From assembly GCA_023417735.1 (NCBI GenBank), contig JAEZEK010000428.1, forward strand, positions 1 to 5,796: DNA of 5,796 nt. Reading direction: 5' to 3'. A program made the position numbers and the translations under genes. Below, piece by piece: positions 1-5,631 of the stretch (within the stretch, counting starts at the first letter, position 1; every line of letters begins with the position of its first letter). A model generated the notes under the pieces. That model worked only from the letters and a program-made list of their open reading frames with translations, was not told the DNA's origin and ran no database searches. This DNA comes from Pseudomonadota bacterium. GTDB taxonomy: Bacteria > Pseudomonadota > Alphaproteobacteria > Rhizobiales > Afifellaceae.

Positions 1-1266
1 CCGGTCGCGCTGCTCTATCTCGACCTCGACCGGTTCAAGCAGGTGAACGACACGCTCGGCCACCCTGCCGGCGACGAGCTGATCCGAGAGCTCGGACGCC
101 GCATTTCCGGCATCGTGCGCAGCAACGACACCGTCGCCCGGCTCGGAGGCGACGAATTCGCCATCATCCAGGCGGACGCGCCCGACGCCGGGGAAGCGGA
201 GGCGCTGTGCAGCCGGATCATCGAGATGGTCCGGCAGCCGTTCGAGCTGTTCGGGGCCCGCGCCTATGTCGGCATCAGCATCGGCGTCGCACGGGCGCCG
301 GTGAACGGCACCGACCGGGACGACCTGACCCGGAAGGCCGACATCGCGCTCTACCAGGCCAAGGCGACGGGCCGCTGCCGGTACGTGATCTTCGGCGACG
401 AAATGGATGCGACCATCCAGCACCGGCGCAAGCTGGAGGAGGAACTGCGCGTCGCGCTCGCGGAAGGCGATCAGCTCCAGGTCTGCTACCAGCCGCTCTA
501 TTCCGCGCGGGACGGGAGCATCAGGGCAGTGGAGGCGCTCGTGCGCTGGCACCACCCGAGGCTCGGCATTCTGCAGCCGGAATCGTTCGTGCCGATCGCG
601 GAGGAGGCGGGGCTCTCCGAATCCCTCGGTGACTGGCTGCTGTGGGAGGCCTGCCGCACCGCCAGCCGATGGCCGATCGAGACGCTGACTGCCAACATCT
701 CCATCACGCAGTTGCGCAATCCCGAATTCCCGCGGCGCGTCGCCCGCATCCTGGCGCGCGCCGGGTTCCCTGCGCACCGCCTCGAACTCGAGATCCCCGA
801 AGCGTCCCTCCTGCGCGACCCCGAGCAGAACGAGGCGACGATCAAGGCCCTGCGCGACCTCGGCGTGCGGATCGCACTCGATCATTTCGGAACCGGCTAC
901 TCGTCCCTCGCCCTGCTGCGGCGGTTCGACATCAGCCGTGTCAAGATCGACCGCAAGTTCGTCGACGGGATCGCCAAGTCGGCGAGCGGGCCCGCGCTCA
1001 TCCAGGCGATCGTCGACCTTGCCCAGGCGACCGGCATGAAGACCACGGCGGAAGGCGTGGAAACCGTCGAGCAGCAGACGTTCCTGACCGGGATCGGATG
1101 CGACACCCTGCAGGGCCTGCTGCTGTCCCGCCCGGTGGCGAGCGCAGCCTTGGAGGAACTCTTCGAGGGCGAGGCGCCGCTCGGGGCCGATGACACACGG
1201 AAGAAGAAGCGCGGGCCGAGCCGCCCCGACACCGCATCGCCTGGGACCCGCCCGAAGCCGGCATGA
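1..1266 (+). CDS. GGDEF-EAL cyclic-di-GMP signalling protein, 5' end outside the window
   Basis: This is a bifunctional c-di-GMP enzyme of the diguanylate cyclase/phosphodiesterase class. The frame is open from base 1, so the N-terminus, including roughly the first 30 residues of the GGDEF domain and any sensor domain, is missing. Counting from the first visible codon, the cyclase active-site motif GGDEF is at residues 49-53 (bases 145-159). An RxxD product-inhibition site (RSND) lies five residues before it at 40-43, so the cyclase half looks intact. The EAL motif is at 178-180. Other phosphodiesterase residues present are Asn232 (NIS), Glu267, Asp294, Lys315, Glu351 (AEGVET) and Gln371. The usual DDFGTG motif reads DHFGTG, so the second metal-binding Asp is His295, and the usual Thr before Glu267 is Pro. 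Phosphodiesterase activity is therefore uncertain. The last 30 or so residues are a basic, Pro-rich tail outside the domain. Family assignment is secure; net activity cannot be read from sequence. Confidence 0.95.
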   Translation, partial: PVALLYLDLDRFKQVNDTLGHPAGDELIRELGRRISGIVRSNDTVARLGGDEFAIIQADAPDAGEAEALCSRIIEMVRQPFELFGARAYVGISIGVARAPVNGTDRDDLTRKADIALYQAKATGRCRYVIFGDEMDATIQHRRKLEEELRVALAEGDQLQVCYQPLYSARDGSIRAVEALVRWHHPRLGILQPESFVPIAEEAGLSESLGDWLLWEACRTASRWPIETLTANISITQLRNPEFPRRVARILARAGFPAHRLELEIPEASLLRDPEQNEATIKALRDLGVRIALDHFGTGYSSLALLRRFDISRVKIDRKFVDGIAKSASGPALIQAIVDLAQATGMKTTAEGVETVEQQTFLTGIGCDTLQGLLLSRPVASAALEELFEGEAPLGADDTRKKKRGPSRPDTASPGTRPKPA

Positions 1267-1277
1267 GGCTTCGGTGC

Positions 1278-1297
1278 GGAGCGGCCCGTTCCGCCCC
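1278..1297. terminator. Weak candidate terminator hairpin between convergent genes
   Basis: The 42 bases between two convergent stop codons hold a possible stem: GGAGCGG at 1278-1284 pairs with CCGCCCC at 1291-1297, with one A-C mismatch and a six-base loop. TTCCT follows on the plus strand. There is no real T tract on either side, so this would be a poor intrinsic terminator. Its position between converging genes is the main argument for it. Confidence 0.3.
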
Positions 1298-1308
1298 TTC
1301 CTGCCCGC

Positions 1309-1671
1309 TCAGATGATCACGGCCCAGAGCGCCCAGGCCACCGTGGCCGCCTTGGCGAGTTCCGCCCAGATCTTCCGGCCCCGATAGGCGGCCGCGCTGC
1401 GGAACACGCCGACCGTCACCCCCAGGAAGTAGGCCGCCGGGATCAGGAAGAGGACGGCGGCGACGGCCGCGGGCGCCTGTTCGGAATAGCTGATCAAGGC
1501 CGCGCCCGTCGCAACGACGTTGACGAGCAGGCCGTAGACGATCGCGTATTCCCAGAAGACGACACGGAGCGGCAAGCGGCCGAACCACAGATCCTTGACC
1601 GTGGCCGCCAAACCTCTGAGGCCCAGGATCCGCTTGCCGCCGGCGCGAACCGCCTGCGGAGCATCCGTCAA
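1309..1671 (-). CDS. Small three-helix membrane protein of unknown function, TTG start
   Basis: This 120-residue protein has three likely membrane helices at about 36-60, 67-90 and 104-120, and a short basic N-terminal cytoplasmic part. Between helices 2 and 3 is a polar segment with FRSAAAYRGRKIWAELAK at 90-107. From memory this resembles a motif (W/F-R-S-A..Y.G...WA.LAK) in small uncharacterised proteobacterial membrane proteins; I could not search it. No catalytic residues are evident. The only suitable start is TTG at 1669-1671, which overlaps the TGA of the upstream gene as TTGA. The same frame stays open far upstream, but that part is Arg-rich and antisense-like, whereas the neighbouring frame there encodes a sensible protein. 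Translation is probably coupled to the upstream gene. Function is unknown. Confidence 0.75.
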   Translation of the reverse strand: MTDAPQAVRAGGKRILGLRGLAATVKDLWFGRLPLRVVFWEYAIVYGLLVNVVATGAALISYSEQAPAAVAAVLFLIPAAYFLGVTVGVFRSAAAYRGRKIWAELAKAATVAWALWAVII

Positions 1672-1880
1672 AGGAGCGTCCGCAGGGACGCGACGAGAAG
1701 CGTTGCAGCCAGCGCCGAACCGAGGATGAGCAAGGCGGTCCCGAAGACGGGATCCCGGTAGAGCCGGCGGCCGTTGTCGTTCGCGGCGTAGGGACGGAAG
1801 CGGCCCACGATGATCGCGACGCCCTTCAGGCCGTAGGCGCCTTCCCCTCCGTCTGCGCGTCGCCTTAGCTGCAGGACCAT
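1668..1880 (-). CDS. Small single-pass membrane protein of unknown function
   Basis: This predicted 70-residue protein has a basic N-terminal half, an AANDN segment at residues 32-36 of a kind common in short Rhizobiales proteins, and one hydrophobic helix at about 45-65. I chose the ATG at 1878-1880, which has a weak purine-rich stretch (GGTGGCGAGAA) just upstream. An in-frame ATG at 1926-1928 would add 16 residues but has no visible ribosome binding site. The stop codon overlaps the TTG start of the next gene, so the two are probably made together and may form a membrane complex. Both proteins carry G-L-(K/R)-G-(V/L)-A-x-x-V at residues 17-25. The gene lies 127 bases after the response regulator on the same strand and may be at the end of that operon. 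It is not recognised as a named family. Confidence 0.65.
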   Translation of the reverse strand: MVLQLRRRADGGEGAYGLKGVAIIVGRFRPYAANDNGRRLYRDPVFGTALLILGSALAATLLVASLRTLL

Positions 1881-1960
1881 TTCTCGCCACCGCCCTCTGA
1901 TGGATGAGGAGCATACTCCGGACCGCATGGTTAACGGTAGAGCCTTCAAGTGGCAAGCTT

Positions 1961-1985
1961 GCCGGCGGCGGGAAGACCCGCCGGC
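1961..1985 (-). terminator. GC-rich hairpin after the response regulator gene
   Basis: Read on the minus strand, GCCGGCGGG is followed by TCTT and then CCCGCCGCCGGC. This gives a six-base-pair stem, a three-base bulge and three more pairs. It sits 22 bases after the regulator stop codon. There is no T tract after it, so it may slow RNA polymerase, protect the 3' end of the kinase-regulator mRNA or do nothing. In the rest of the 1881-2007 gap I found only weak promoter-like matches, for example TTGCCA with a poor -10, so I do not call a promoter. Confidence 0.35.
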
Positions 1986-2007
1986 TGTTACCGCAATCCT
2001 TCCTTTT

Positions 2008-2721
2008 CTACTTCGGTTCCGGCGAGAACACGTAGCCTGCGCCCCGGACGGTCCGAATGACGGTCGGGTGCGCCGGGTCCGGCTCGATCTTGCGCCTGAT
2101 TCGGGTGATGCGCACGTCGATGGCCCGATCGAAGGCTTCCGCATCGCGCGCCTGGGCGAGGTCGAGCAGCCGTTCCCGCGACAGCACGCGGCGCGGATTC
2201 TCCGCGAACGCCTTCAGCAGGCTGAACTCGGACGTCGTGAGCGGGTGCTCCGTTCCGTCCTCCTCGCGCAGGATGCGCTGCTCGAGGTCCAGCCACTTGG
2301 TGCCGACCTTGATCTCGCTGCGCGGTTCCGGCGCGGGCATGGCCGTCCGGCTCGCGCTCCGGCGAAGGACCGACCGGACGCGGGCGAGGAGTTCGCGCAT
2401 CTCGCACGGCTTGGCGAGGTAGTCGTCGGCGCCGAGCTCGAGCCCGACGACCCGGTCGATCGGGCTCGCCGTGGCCGTCAGCATGATGACCGGCAGGTCG
2501 CCGCTTGCCCGAATATGACGGACCAGGGAAAGCCCGTCTTCCTCCGGCATGTTCAGGTCGAGGATGACGAGGCGCGGCCGGGTCTCGCCGAGCAGCCGCC
2601 GCAGGGCCCGTCCGTCCTCGCAGAGCGCCACCGGGAACCCGTGCAGCTTCAGATAGTCGCCGATCATTTCCCGAGCGGCGGGCTCGTCGTCGACGACAGC
2701 GATCGGATCCGTTTCGCTCAA
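2008..2721 (-). CDS. OmpR/PhoB-family response regulator, TTG start
   Basis: This is a 237-residue cytoplasmic transcription regulator that should take phosphate from the kinase encoded just upstream. The receiver domain covers about residues 6-120. It has the acidic pair Asp11/Asp12, phospho-acceptor Asp55 in VILDLNMP, Thr82 and Lys104 (YLAKP). The C-terminal winged-helix domain, about 140-235, has the usual hallmarks: LTTSEFSLL, RVLSRERLL, the recognition helix RAIDVRITRIRRKIE, and the wing RTVRGAGYVF. Length and layout are normal for the family. The start is TTG at 2719-2721, overlapping the kinase stop as TTGA. A GGGGGAG stretch eight bases upstream is a good ribosome binding site, and the receiver fold leaves little room for another start. 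Translation is probably coupled to the kinase. Target genes are unknown; the downstream small membrane genes are candidates. Confidence 0.95.
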   Translation of the reverse strand: MSETDPIAVVDDEPAAREMIGDYLKLHGFPVALCEDGRALRRLLGETRPRLVILDLNMPEEDGLSLVRHIRASGDLPVIMLTATASPIDRVVGLELGADDYLAKPCEMRELLARVRSVLRRSASRTAMPAPEPRSEIKVGTKWLDLEQRILREEDGTEHPLTTSEFSLLKAFAENPRRVLSRERLLDLAQARDAEAFDRAIDVRITRIRRKIEPDPAHPTVIRTVRGAGYVFSPEPK

Positions 2722-4469
2722 TGCTCCGTCTCCCCCCCGGCGAGCGGCAGCACCATGGTGAACACGGTTCCGCGCCCGCTCCTATTCTCCGCCGAAAGCC
2801 GGCCGCCGTGAAGCTCCACGATCCGCTTGGCGATGGAGAGACCGAGCCCGGTCGAGCTCTCCCCGCCGGTCGGCTTCGCAGACAGGCGCTGGAAGCGGCC
2901 GAAGATGCGCCCGAAATCCTCCGGCGAAAGGCCCGGCCCTTCGTCGGCCACGCTCACGACGGCCTCGCGGCCCTCGCATCGGAGGCCGACGGCGATCGCG
3001 GATCCCGAGGGGCTGTACTTCACGGCATTGCTGACCAGGTTGTCGACAGCCTCGGCGAGGCGATCCTGATCCCCTCGCACGCCGAGGCCCTGAGCGAGAT
3101 CGCAGGTGATGGACTGCGCCTTGCGGGCGGCGAGGGCGGCATTCGCCTCCACCACCTGGCGCACGATCGCGGAGAGATCGAGCACGTCGACCCGGATGGC
3201 GATGTCGCTCGCATCGGCAAGGGCCTCGGCGATCAGCGTCTCGACCATCCCGATGAGCCGGCCCGCGCTGTCGCGGATGTGGCCGAGTTGCGCGCTCGCC
3301 TGCTCGAGCGGAACCGGGCTCATCGCGAGCAGCTCGTCCAGCATCTCGCTGCGCCCCAGGATCACCGCGAGCGGATTCTTGAGGTCGTGCGCCACCGTGC
3401 CGAGGATTTCGTTCTTGAAGGCGTTGGCGGAGCGCAGGCGCGCCCGCTGGATCTCGAGGCGCTGGTTGGCGGCGGTCAGTTCGGCGGTGCGCTCCTCGAC
3501 CCGCCGCTCGAGTTCGGCGTTCGCCTGCTGCAGCGCCTCGTAGAGGCCGAGATTGTCGAAGGCGACCGACAGGCGGCTGCAGAACACCTCGATGAGCGCA
3601 CGGTCGGTGTCGCTGAGCTTCTTCGGCGAATCGAGAAGCACCACGAGTTCGCGGCCGGATCCGGTGCCGATGTAGAGGAGATACCGGCCGGCCAGGAACT
3701 CGTGCCGGCGGCGCTGGAACGCCTCCTCGACATGGGTCCGGATCTCCGGGTCGAGCATGTCCCACGCGCCGGCGCCGGTGAGATGGCTGTAGCAGCCGGA
3801 GCCCGCCAGAACGGCGAGCCCCTGGCCGGCCTTCCGCTCGCGCAGCACGAGGATGCCCGCGCAATCGACCGCGAGGAGGGACGCCAGCTGCGTCAGCACG
3901 CCCTCCGCGAGCCGCTGCATCGAGCCGATGTCGAAGAGGTTCGCGGCGGCGTCGATGATGATCTCGAGGCCGCGGCGGGTTTCGGTCAGCCGCTGGAGCT
4001 GCTCGTAGCTTCGGAGCGCCGCCGTGATCGTGGTGAAGAGCTTCTCGGCGGTGAGCTCGGTCTTGGCCTTGTAGTCGTTGATGTCGTAGTCGACCACGAC
4101 GCGCTGCTCGGGCGCCTGGCCCGGATGCCCGGTGCGCAGGATGATCCGGACCGTTTCGTTCTTCAGCTCCTTGCGGATGAACTCGACGAGGTCGAGGCCG
4201 GCGCCGTCGGTCTCCATCACGACGTCCAGGAGCACGACGGCGGTGTCCGGGTGGCGGGCGAGAAGGTCGCGGCCCTCCTTCGCCGAGCGTGCCGAATAGA
4301 GCTCGAGGCCGCGGCCGTTGAGCCGGTAGTCGGCGAGCGCGAAGCGCGTTCCGTCGTGAACGCCGGGGTCGTCGTCGATGACGGCGACCTTCCACGGCGC
4401 GCCCGCCTCGGGCGCGGCCGCCGCCGGCTCGTCTTCGACGAAGATCAGCAAGTCTGCGCTTTCGTTCAT
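2718..4469 (-). CDS. Soluble hybrid sensor histidine kinase: REC-DUF3369-HisKA-HATPase
   Basis: This 583-residue kinase has no membrane helix, so it should sense a cytoplasmic signal or partner. An N-terminal receiver at about 26-150 has Asp32-34, phospho-acceptor Asp82 in LLDVVM, Thr113 in LRTGHPG and Lys136 in NDYKAKTEL. A DUF3369 region at about 155-310 follows; its RRGLEIIIDAAANLF and LAEGVLTQLASLL stretches are typical of REC-DUF3369 proteins. A Glu/Arg-rich coiled coil at 305-350 leads to the HisKA domain with His361 in VAHDLKNPL. The ATPase domain at about 460-577 has the N box (Asn477, Asn481), D-E-G-P-G at 509-513 and GLGLS at 541-545. All kinase residues are present. I placed the start at MNESADLL because REC-DUF3369 proteins usually begin with a short acidic stretch like this. 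Upstream in-frame ATGs (4536-4538, 4617-4619) add only low-complexity sequence. The Shine-Dalgarno is weak at all of them. Confidence 0.92.
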   Translation of the reverse strand: MNESADLLIFVEDEPAAAAPEAGAPWKVAVIDDDPGVHDGTRFALADYRLNGRGLELYSARSAKEGRDLLARHPDTAVVLLDVVMETDGAGLDLVEFIRKELKNETVRIILRTGHPGQAPEQRVVVDYDINDYKAKTELTAEKLFTTITAALRSYEQLQRLTETRRGLEIIIDAAANLFDIGSMQRLAEGVLTQLASLLAVDCAGILVLRERKAGQGLAVLAGSGCYSHLTGAGAWDMLDPEIRTHVEEAFQRRRHEFLAGRYLLYIGTGSGRELVVLLDSPKKLSDTDRALIEVFCSRLSVAFDNLGLYEALQQANAELERRVEERTAELTAANQRLEIQRARLRSANAFKNEILGTVAHDLKNPLAVILGRSEMLDELLAMSPVPLEQASAQLGHIRDSAGRLIGMVETLIAEALADASDIAIRVDVLDLSAIVRQVVEANAALAARKAQSITCDLAQGLGVRGDQDRLAEAVDNLVSNAVKYSPSGSAIAVGLRCEGREAVVSVADEGPGLSPEDFGRIFGRFQRLSAKPTGGESSTGLGLSIAKRIVELHGGRLSAENRSGRGTVFTMVLPLAGGETEH

Positions 4470-4659
4470 GACGGCGCACCCGGATTCGTTCGCGCGAGGA
4501 GTTTCCACCGGCTTCGGTCGAACTGGAAGAAGAAACATCGCGGGATCCCGTAGCGGCCGGTCTGTCCGGAGCGCCGGCGCGGGCTCTAGACGCATCGCGT
4601 TTCGGCCGGATGTCGCCACCTCCGGCTATCGTTTCGCGCGCGTTGCGGCCCCGGCCGGT
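4470..4659. other. Divergent intergenic region, kinase side
   Basis: This stretch separates the kinase start from the EcfG-like promoter of the rightward genes. It should hold the leftward promoter of the kinase-regulator genes, but no sigma70-like pair stands out and there is no EcfG-like motif facing left. The visible structure is a perfect 10-base palindrome, CGGGATCCCG, at 4541-4550, and several CCGG-rich inverted stretches that are ordinary at this base composition. The palindrome could be an operator, but nothing beyond symmetry supports that. Confidence 0.4.
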
Positions 4660-4684
4660 GGAACCTTTGCCGGTCCGGGACGTT
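4660..4684 (+). promoter_or_regulatory. EcfG-type general stress response promoter
   Basis: GGAAC at 4660-4664 and CGTT at 4681-4684 are separated by 16 bases. This matches the GGAAC-N16/17-CGTT consensus described for EcfG (PhyR-NepR-controlled) promoters in Methylobacterium and other alphaproteobacteria. It is in intergenic DNA, on the correct strand, about 80 bases before a well-placed ATG. Transcription should start roughly ten bases after the CGTT and cover the two genes at 4766 and 5208. Other GGAAC pentamers in the window lie inside genes without a paired CGTT. Confidence 0.75.
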
Positions 4685-4765
4685 CTTGATCCTCTATCCG
4701 CGAGTCCCGAAGCAGCGATCCCGTATCGCGGGCTCGGATTTCTGTTTCATGAGGGAGTAAGCGGC

Positions 4766-5179
4766 ATGTCCGCCATTCAGGTTTCTACGCAGGGCCGCGC
4801 GCTCCTGCGTGACCTCCACGTCAATGTCAGCCTTCGCGAATACGAGAACGACACGGCGCGCGAGCTGATCCGGTCCGGCTACGCCGAGATCGTGACGGGC
4901 AAGCTCTTCATGACGGGCGCCGGCCGCGAACTGGCCGAGGAGATGAAGTGGGGCGGCGCGGCCGCCAGGCCCGGTGCAAAGCCCGTCGTCTTCCCTGGCT
5001 CGCGCGAAGCGTTCCGGATGCTGCAGCGGCTCGCCGCCAAGGGCGCCATGCGCAACTACAACGATGCGCTCGCCGAGCAGCTCACGGAGCGGGGCTATGC
5101 CCGGGTGGATGCGGCCGGGCTCGTGCCGACCGAGGCCGGGCGGACGGCGGCGGCCCAGCTTGCCGCGCCGCCGGTCTGA
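4766..5179 (+). CDS. Hypothetical protein with two tandem helix-wing-like repeats
   Basis: This 137-residue soluble protein has no signal peptide or membrane helix and matches no family I can name. It contains two copies of a unit of about 50 residues, at 11-60 and 83-132, which align without gaps at an offset of 72 residues. Shared positions include Leu14/86, Leu17/89, Arg24/96, Tyr26/98, Ala31/103, Leu34/106, Gly-Tyr-Ala 38-40/110-112, Leu47/119, Thr50/122, Ala-Gly-Arg 52-54/124-126 and Ala57/129. The pattern of two helices, GYA, a hairpin and T-x-A-G-R resembles a winged-helix half (compare the LT..G wing end of MarR-like proteins), so nucleic acid binding is possible but unproven. The ATG at 4766 has GAGGGAG eight bases upstream; the frame is open further upstream but crosses the promoter. 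The downstream gene is 28 bases away, so the two are likely cotranscribed. Confidence 0.85.
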   Translation: MSAIQVSTQGRALLRDLHVNVSLREYENDTARELIRSGYAEIVTGKLFMTGAGRELAEEMKWGGAAARPGAKPVVFPGSREAFRMLQRLAAKGAMRNYNDALAEQLTERGYARVDAAGLVPTEAGRTAAAQLAAPPV

Positions 5180-5207
5180 TCCCGCACGACCGCCGAGGAG
5201 GCGCACG

Positions 5208-5483
5208 ATGACCATGACGACCGCATCGCCGGACGACGCCGACCGCGCCTTCGACTACGGCCTGCCGGCCGAGCTGTACGCCGGCCGCGCGCGGGGCGTG
5301 CGGGGAGGTGCGATGGGCTACCGCCGGTTCGAGACCGCCGCCGAGGCCATCCGCTACGCGATCGAGGAGATCCCCGCCCCGATGCTGCCGGGCGTCGCGA
5401 TCGAGACCGGCGACGACCGGATCGATTTCGAGCGCATACGCCGGCTGTACGACCGCCCGGAATATCCCCTCGCGCGGGAATGA
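5208..5483 (+). CDS. Small conserved hypothetical protein (91 aa)
   Basis: This is a predicted soluble, acidic-leaning protein. Its core, [20 protein letters not shown] followed by PAPMLPG and an acidic hairpin-like stretch, ends in [11 protein letters not shown]. From memory it resembles short uncharacterised proteins in Methylobacterium and Bradyrhizobium that share a GY.RF..AAEAIR.AIEE core and end in RRLY....YPL; a database search would settle this. No enzyme motif is visible. The start at 5208 is supported by GAGGAGG six bases upstream; an ATG at 5214 is in frame but further from the site. It follows the repeat-containing gene by 28 bases and is probably expressed with it from the EcfG-like promoter, which suggests a stress-related role. 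Function is unknown. Confidence 0.85.
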   Translation: MTMTTASPDDADRAFDYGLPAELYAGRARGVRGGAMGYRRFETAAEAIRYAIEEIPAPMLPGVAIETGDDRIDFERIRRLYDRPEYPLARE

Positions 5484-5502
5484 TACGTCCCGACCCGATC
5501 GG

Positions 5503-5528
5503 GGAACGGAGTTCGGCGGAGCGCCGTT
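5503..5528 (+). promoter_or_regulatory. Second EcfG-type promoter motif, now orphaned
   Basis: GGAAC at 5503-5507 and CGTT at 5525-5528 are separated by 17 bases, again fitting GGAAC-N16/17-CGTT. It lies in non-coding DNA 20 bases after a stop codon and 35 bases before a strong ribosome binding site with ATG. A small hairpin (CGGCG-GAG-CGCCG, 5514-5526) overlaps the spacer and the CGTT, and a palindrome CCCGATCGGG (5494-5503) abuts the GGAAC. The gene it should drive is broken off after a few codons. Confidence 0.6.
5514..5526 (+). terminator. Short perfect hairpin after the 91-aa gene
   Basis: CGGCG, a GAG loop and CGCCG form a perfect five-base-pair hairpin 31 bases after the stop codon of the small gene. 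TTGTCC follows instead of a T tract. It could be a weak terminator for the upstream pair, but it overlaps the second promoter motif, so it may be incidental. Confidence 0.25.
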
Positions 5529-5562
5529 GTCCGACCGATCTTCTCAACTGGAGGAAGCCGGC

Positions 5563-5631
5563 ATGGTCGATCGCCCACCTCGCCCACCATCTCCGGGTCA
5601 AGCGCGGACGTCGGTTCGTCGAACAACATGA
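5563..5631 (+). pseudogene. Orphan gene start (strong RBS and ATG) fused to antisense ABC sequence
   Basis: GGAGG at 5550-5554 sits eight bases before an ATG at 5563, close to an ideal Shine-Dalgarno, and an EcfG-like promoter lies just upstream. The reading frame gives only 22 residues, starting MVDR and continuing as Pro/Arg-rich sequence. From about the fifth codon the DNA is the antisense of an ABC ATPase gene, so these later residues are unlikely to be native. I read this as the 5' end of a stress-regulated gene cut off by a rearrangement. Less likely, it is a genuine very short peptide gene. The lost product cannot be identified from four codons. Confidence 0.5.
5571..5588. repeat. Perfect 9-bp tandem repeat at the breakpoint
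   Basis: TCGCCCACC occurs twice in direct succession, at 5571-5579 and 5580-5588. The right copy belongs to the ABC ATPase coding sequence (Met-Val-Gly-Glu on the minus strand), while the left copy spans the point where homology to ABC ATPases stops. It may be a junction microhomology, a remnant target duplication or local slippage. Confidence 0.6.

Noticed and set aside
1309..1956. A single 215-residue protein covering both small membrane genes
   Set aside because: Its first half is Arg/Pro-rich antisense-like sequence, while another frame there encodes a sensible membrane protein ending in TGA at the TTG start.
4541..4550. Palindrome CGGGATCCCG, and a similar CCCGATCGGG at 5494-5503, as operators
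   Set aside because: Ten-base GC palindromes occur by chance in such DNA, and the two differ in sequence. There is no evidence beyond symmetry.
2721..4553. A 610-codon open frame on the plus strand opposite the kinase
   Set aside because: It is Arg/Glu/Ala-rich without domains and exactly mirrors the kinase gene. Long antisense frames are expected at this GC content.
4544..4725. Direct repeat GATCCCGTA at 4544-4552 and 4717-4725 as possible regulator sites
   Set aside because: Only nine bases, partly palindromic and common-looking at this composition, with no further copies noticed.
4610..4765. Extended start for the repeat protein at 4610
   Set aside because: The extension is Pro/Arg-rich, has no ribosome binding site and runs through the EcfG-like promoter. 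The ATG at 4766 has a good Shine-Dalgarno.
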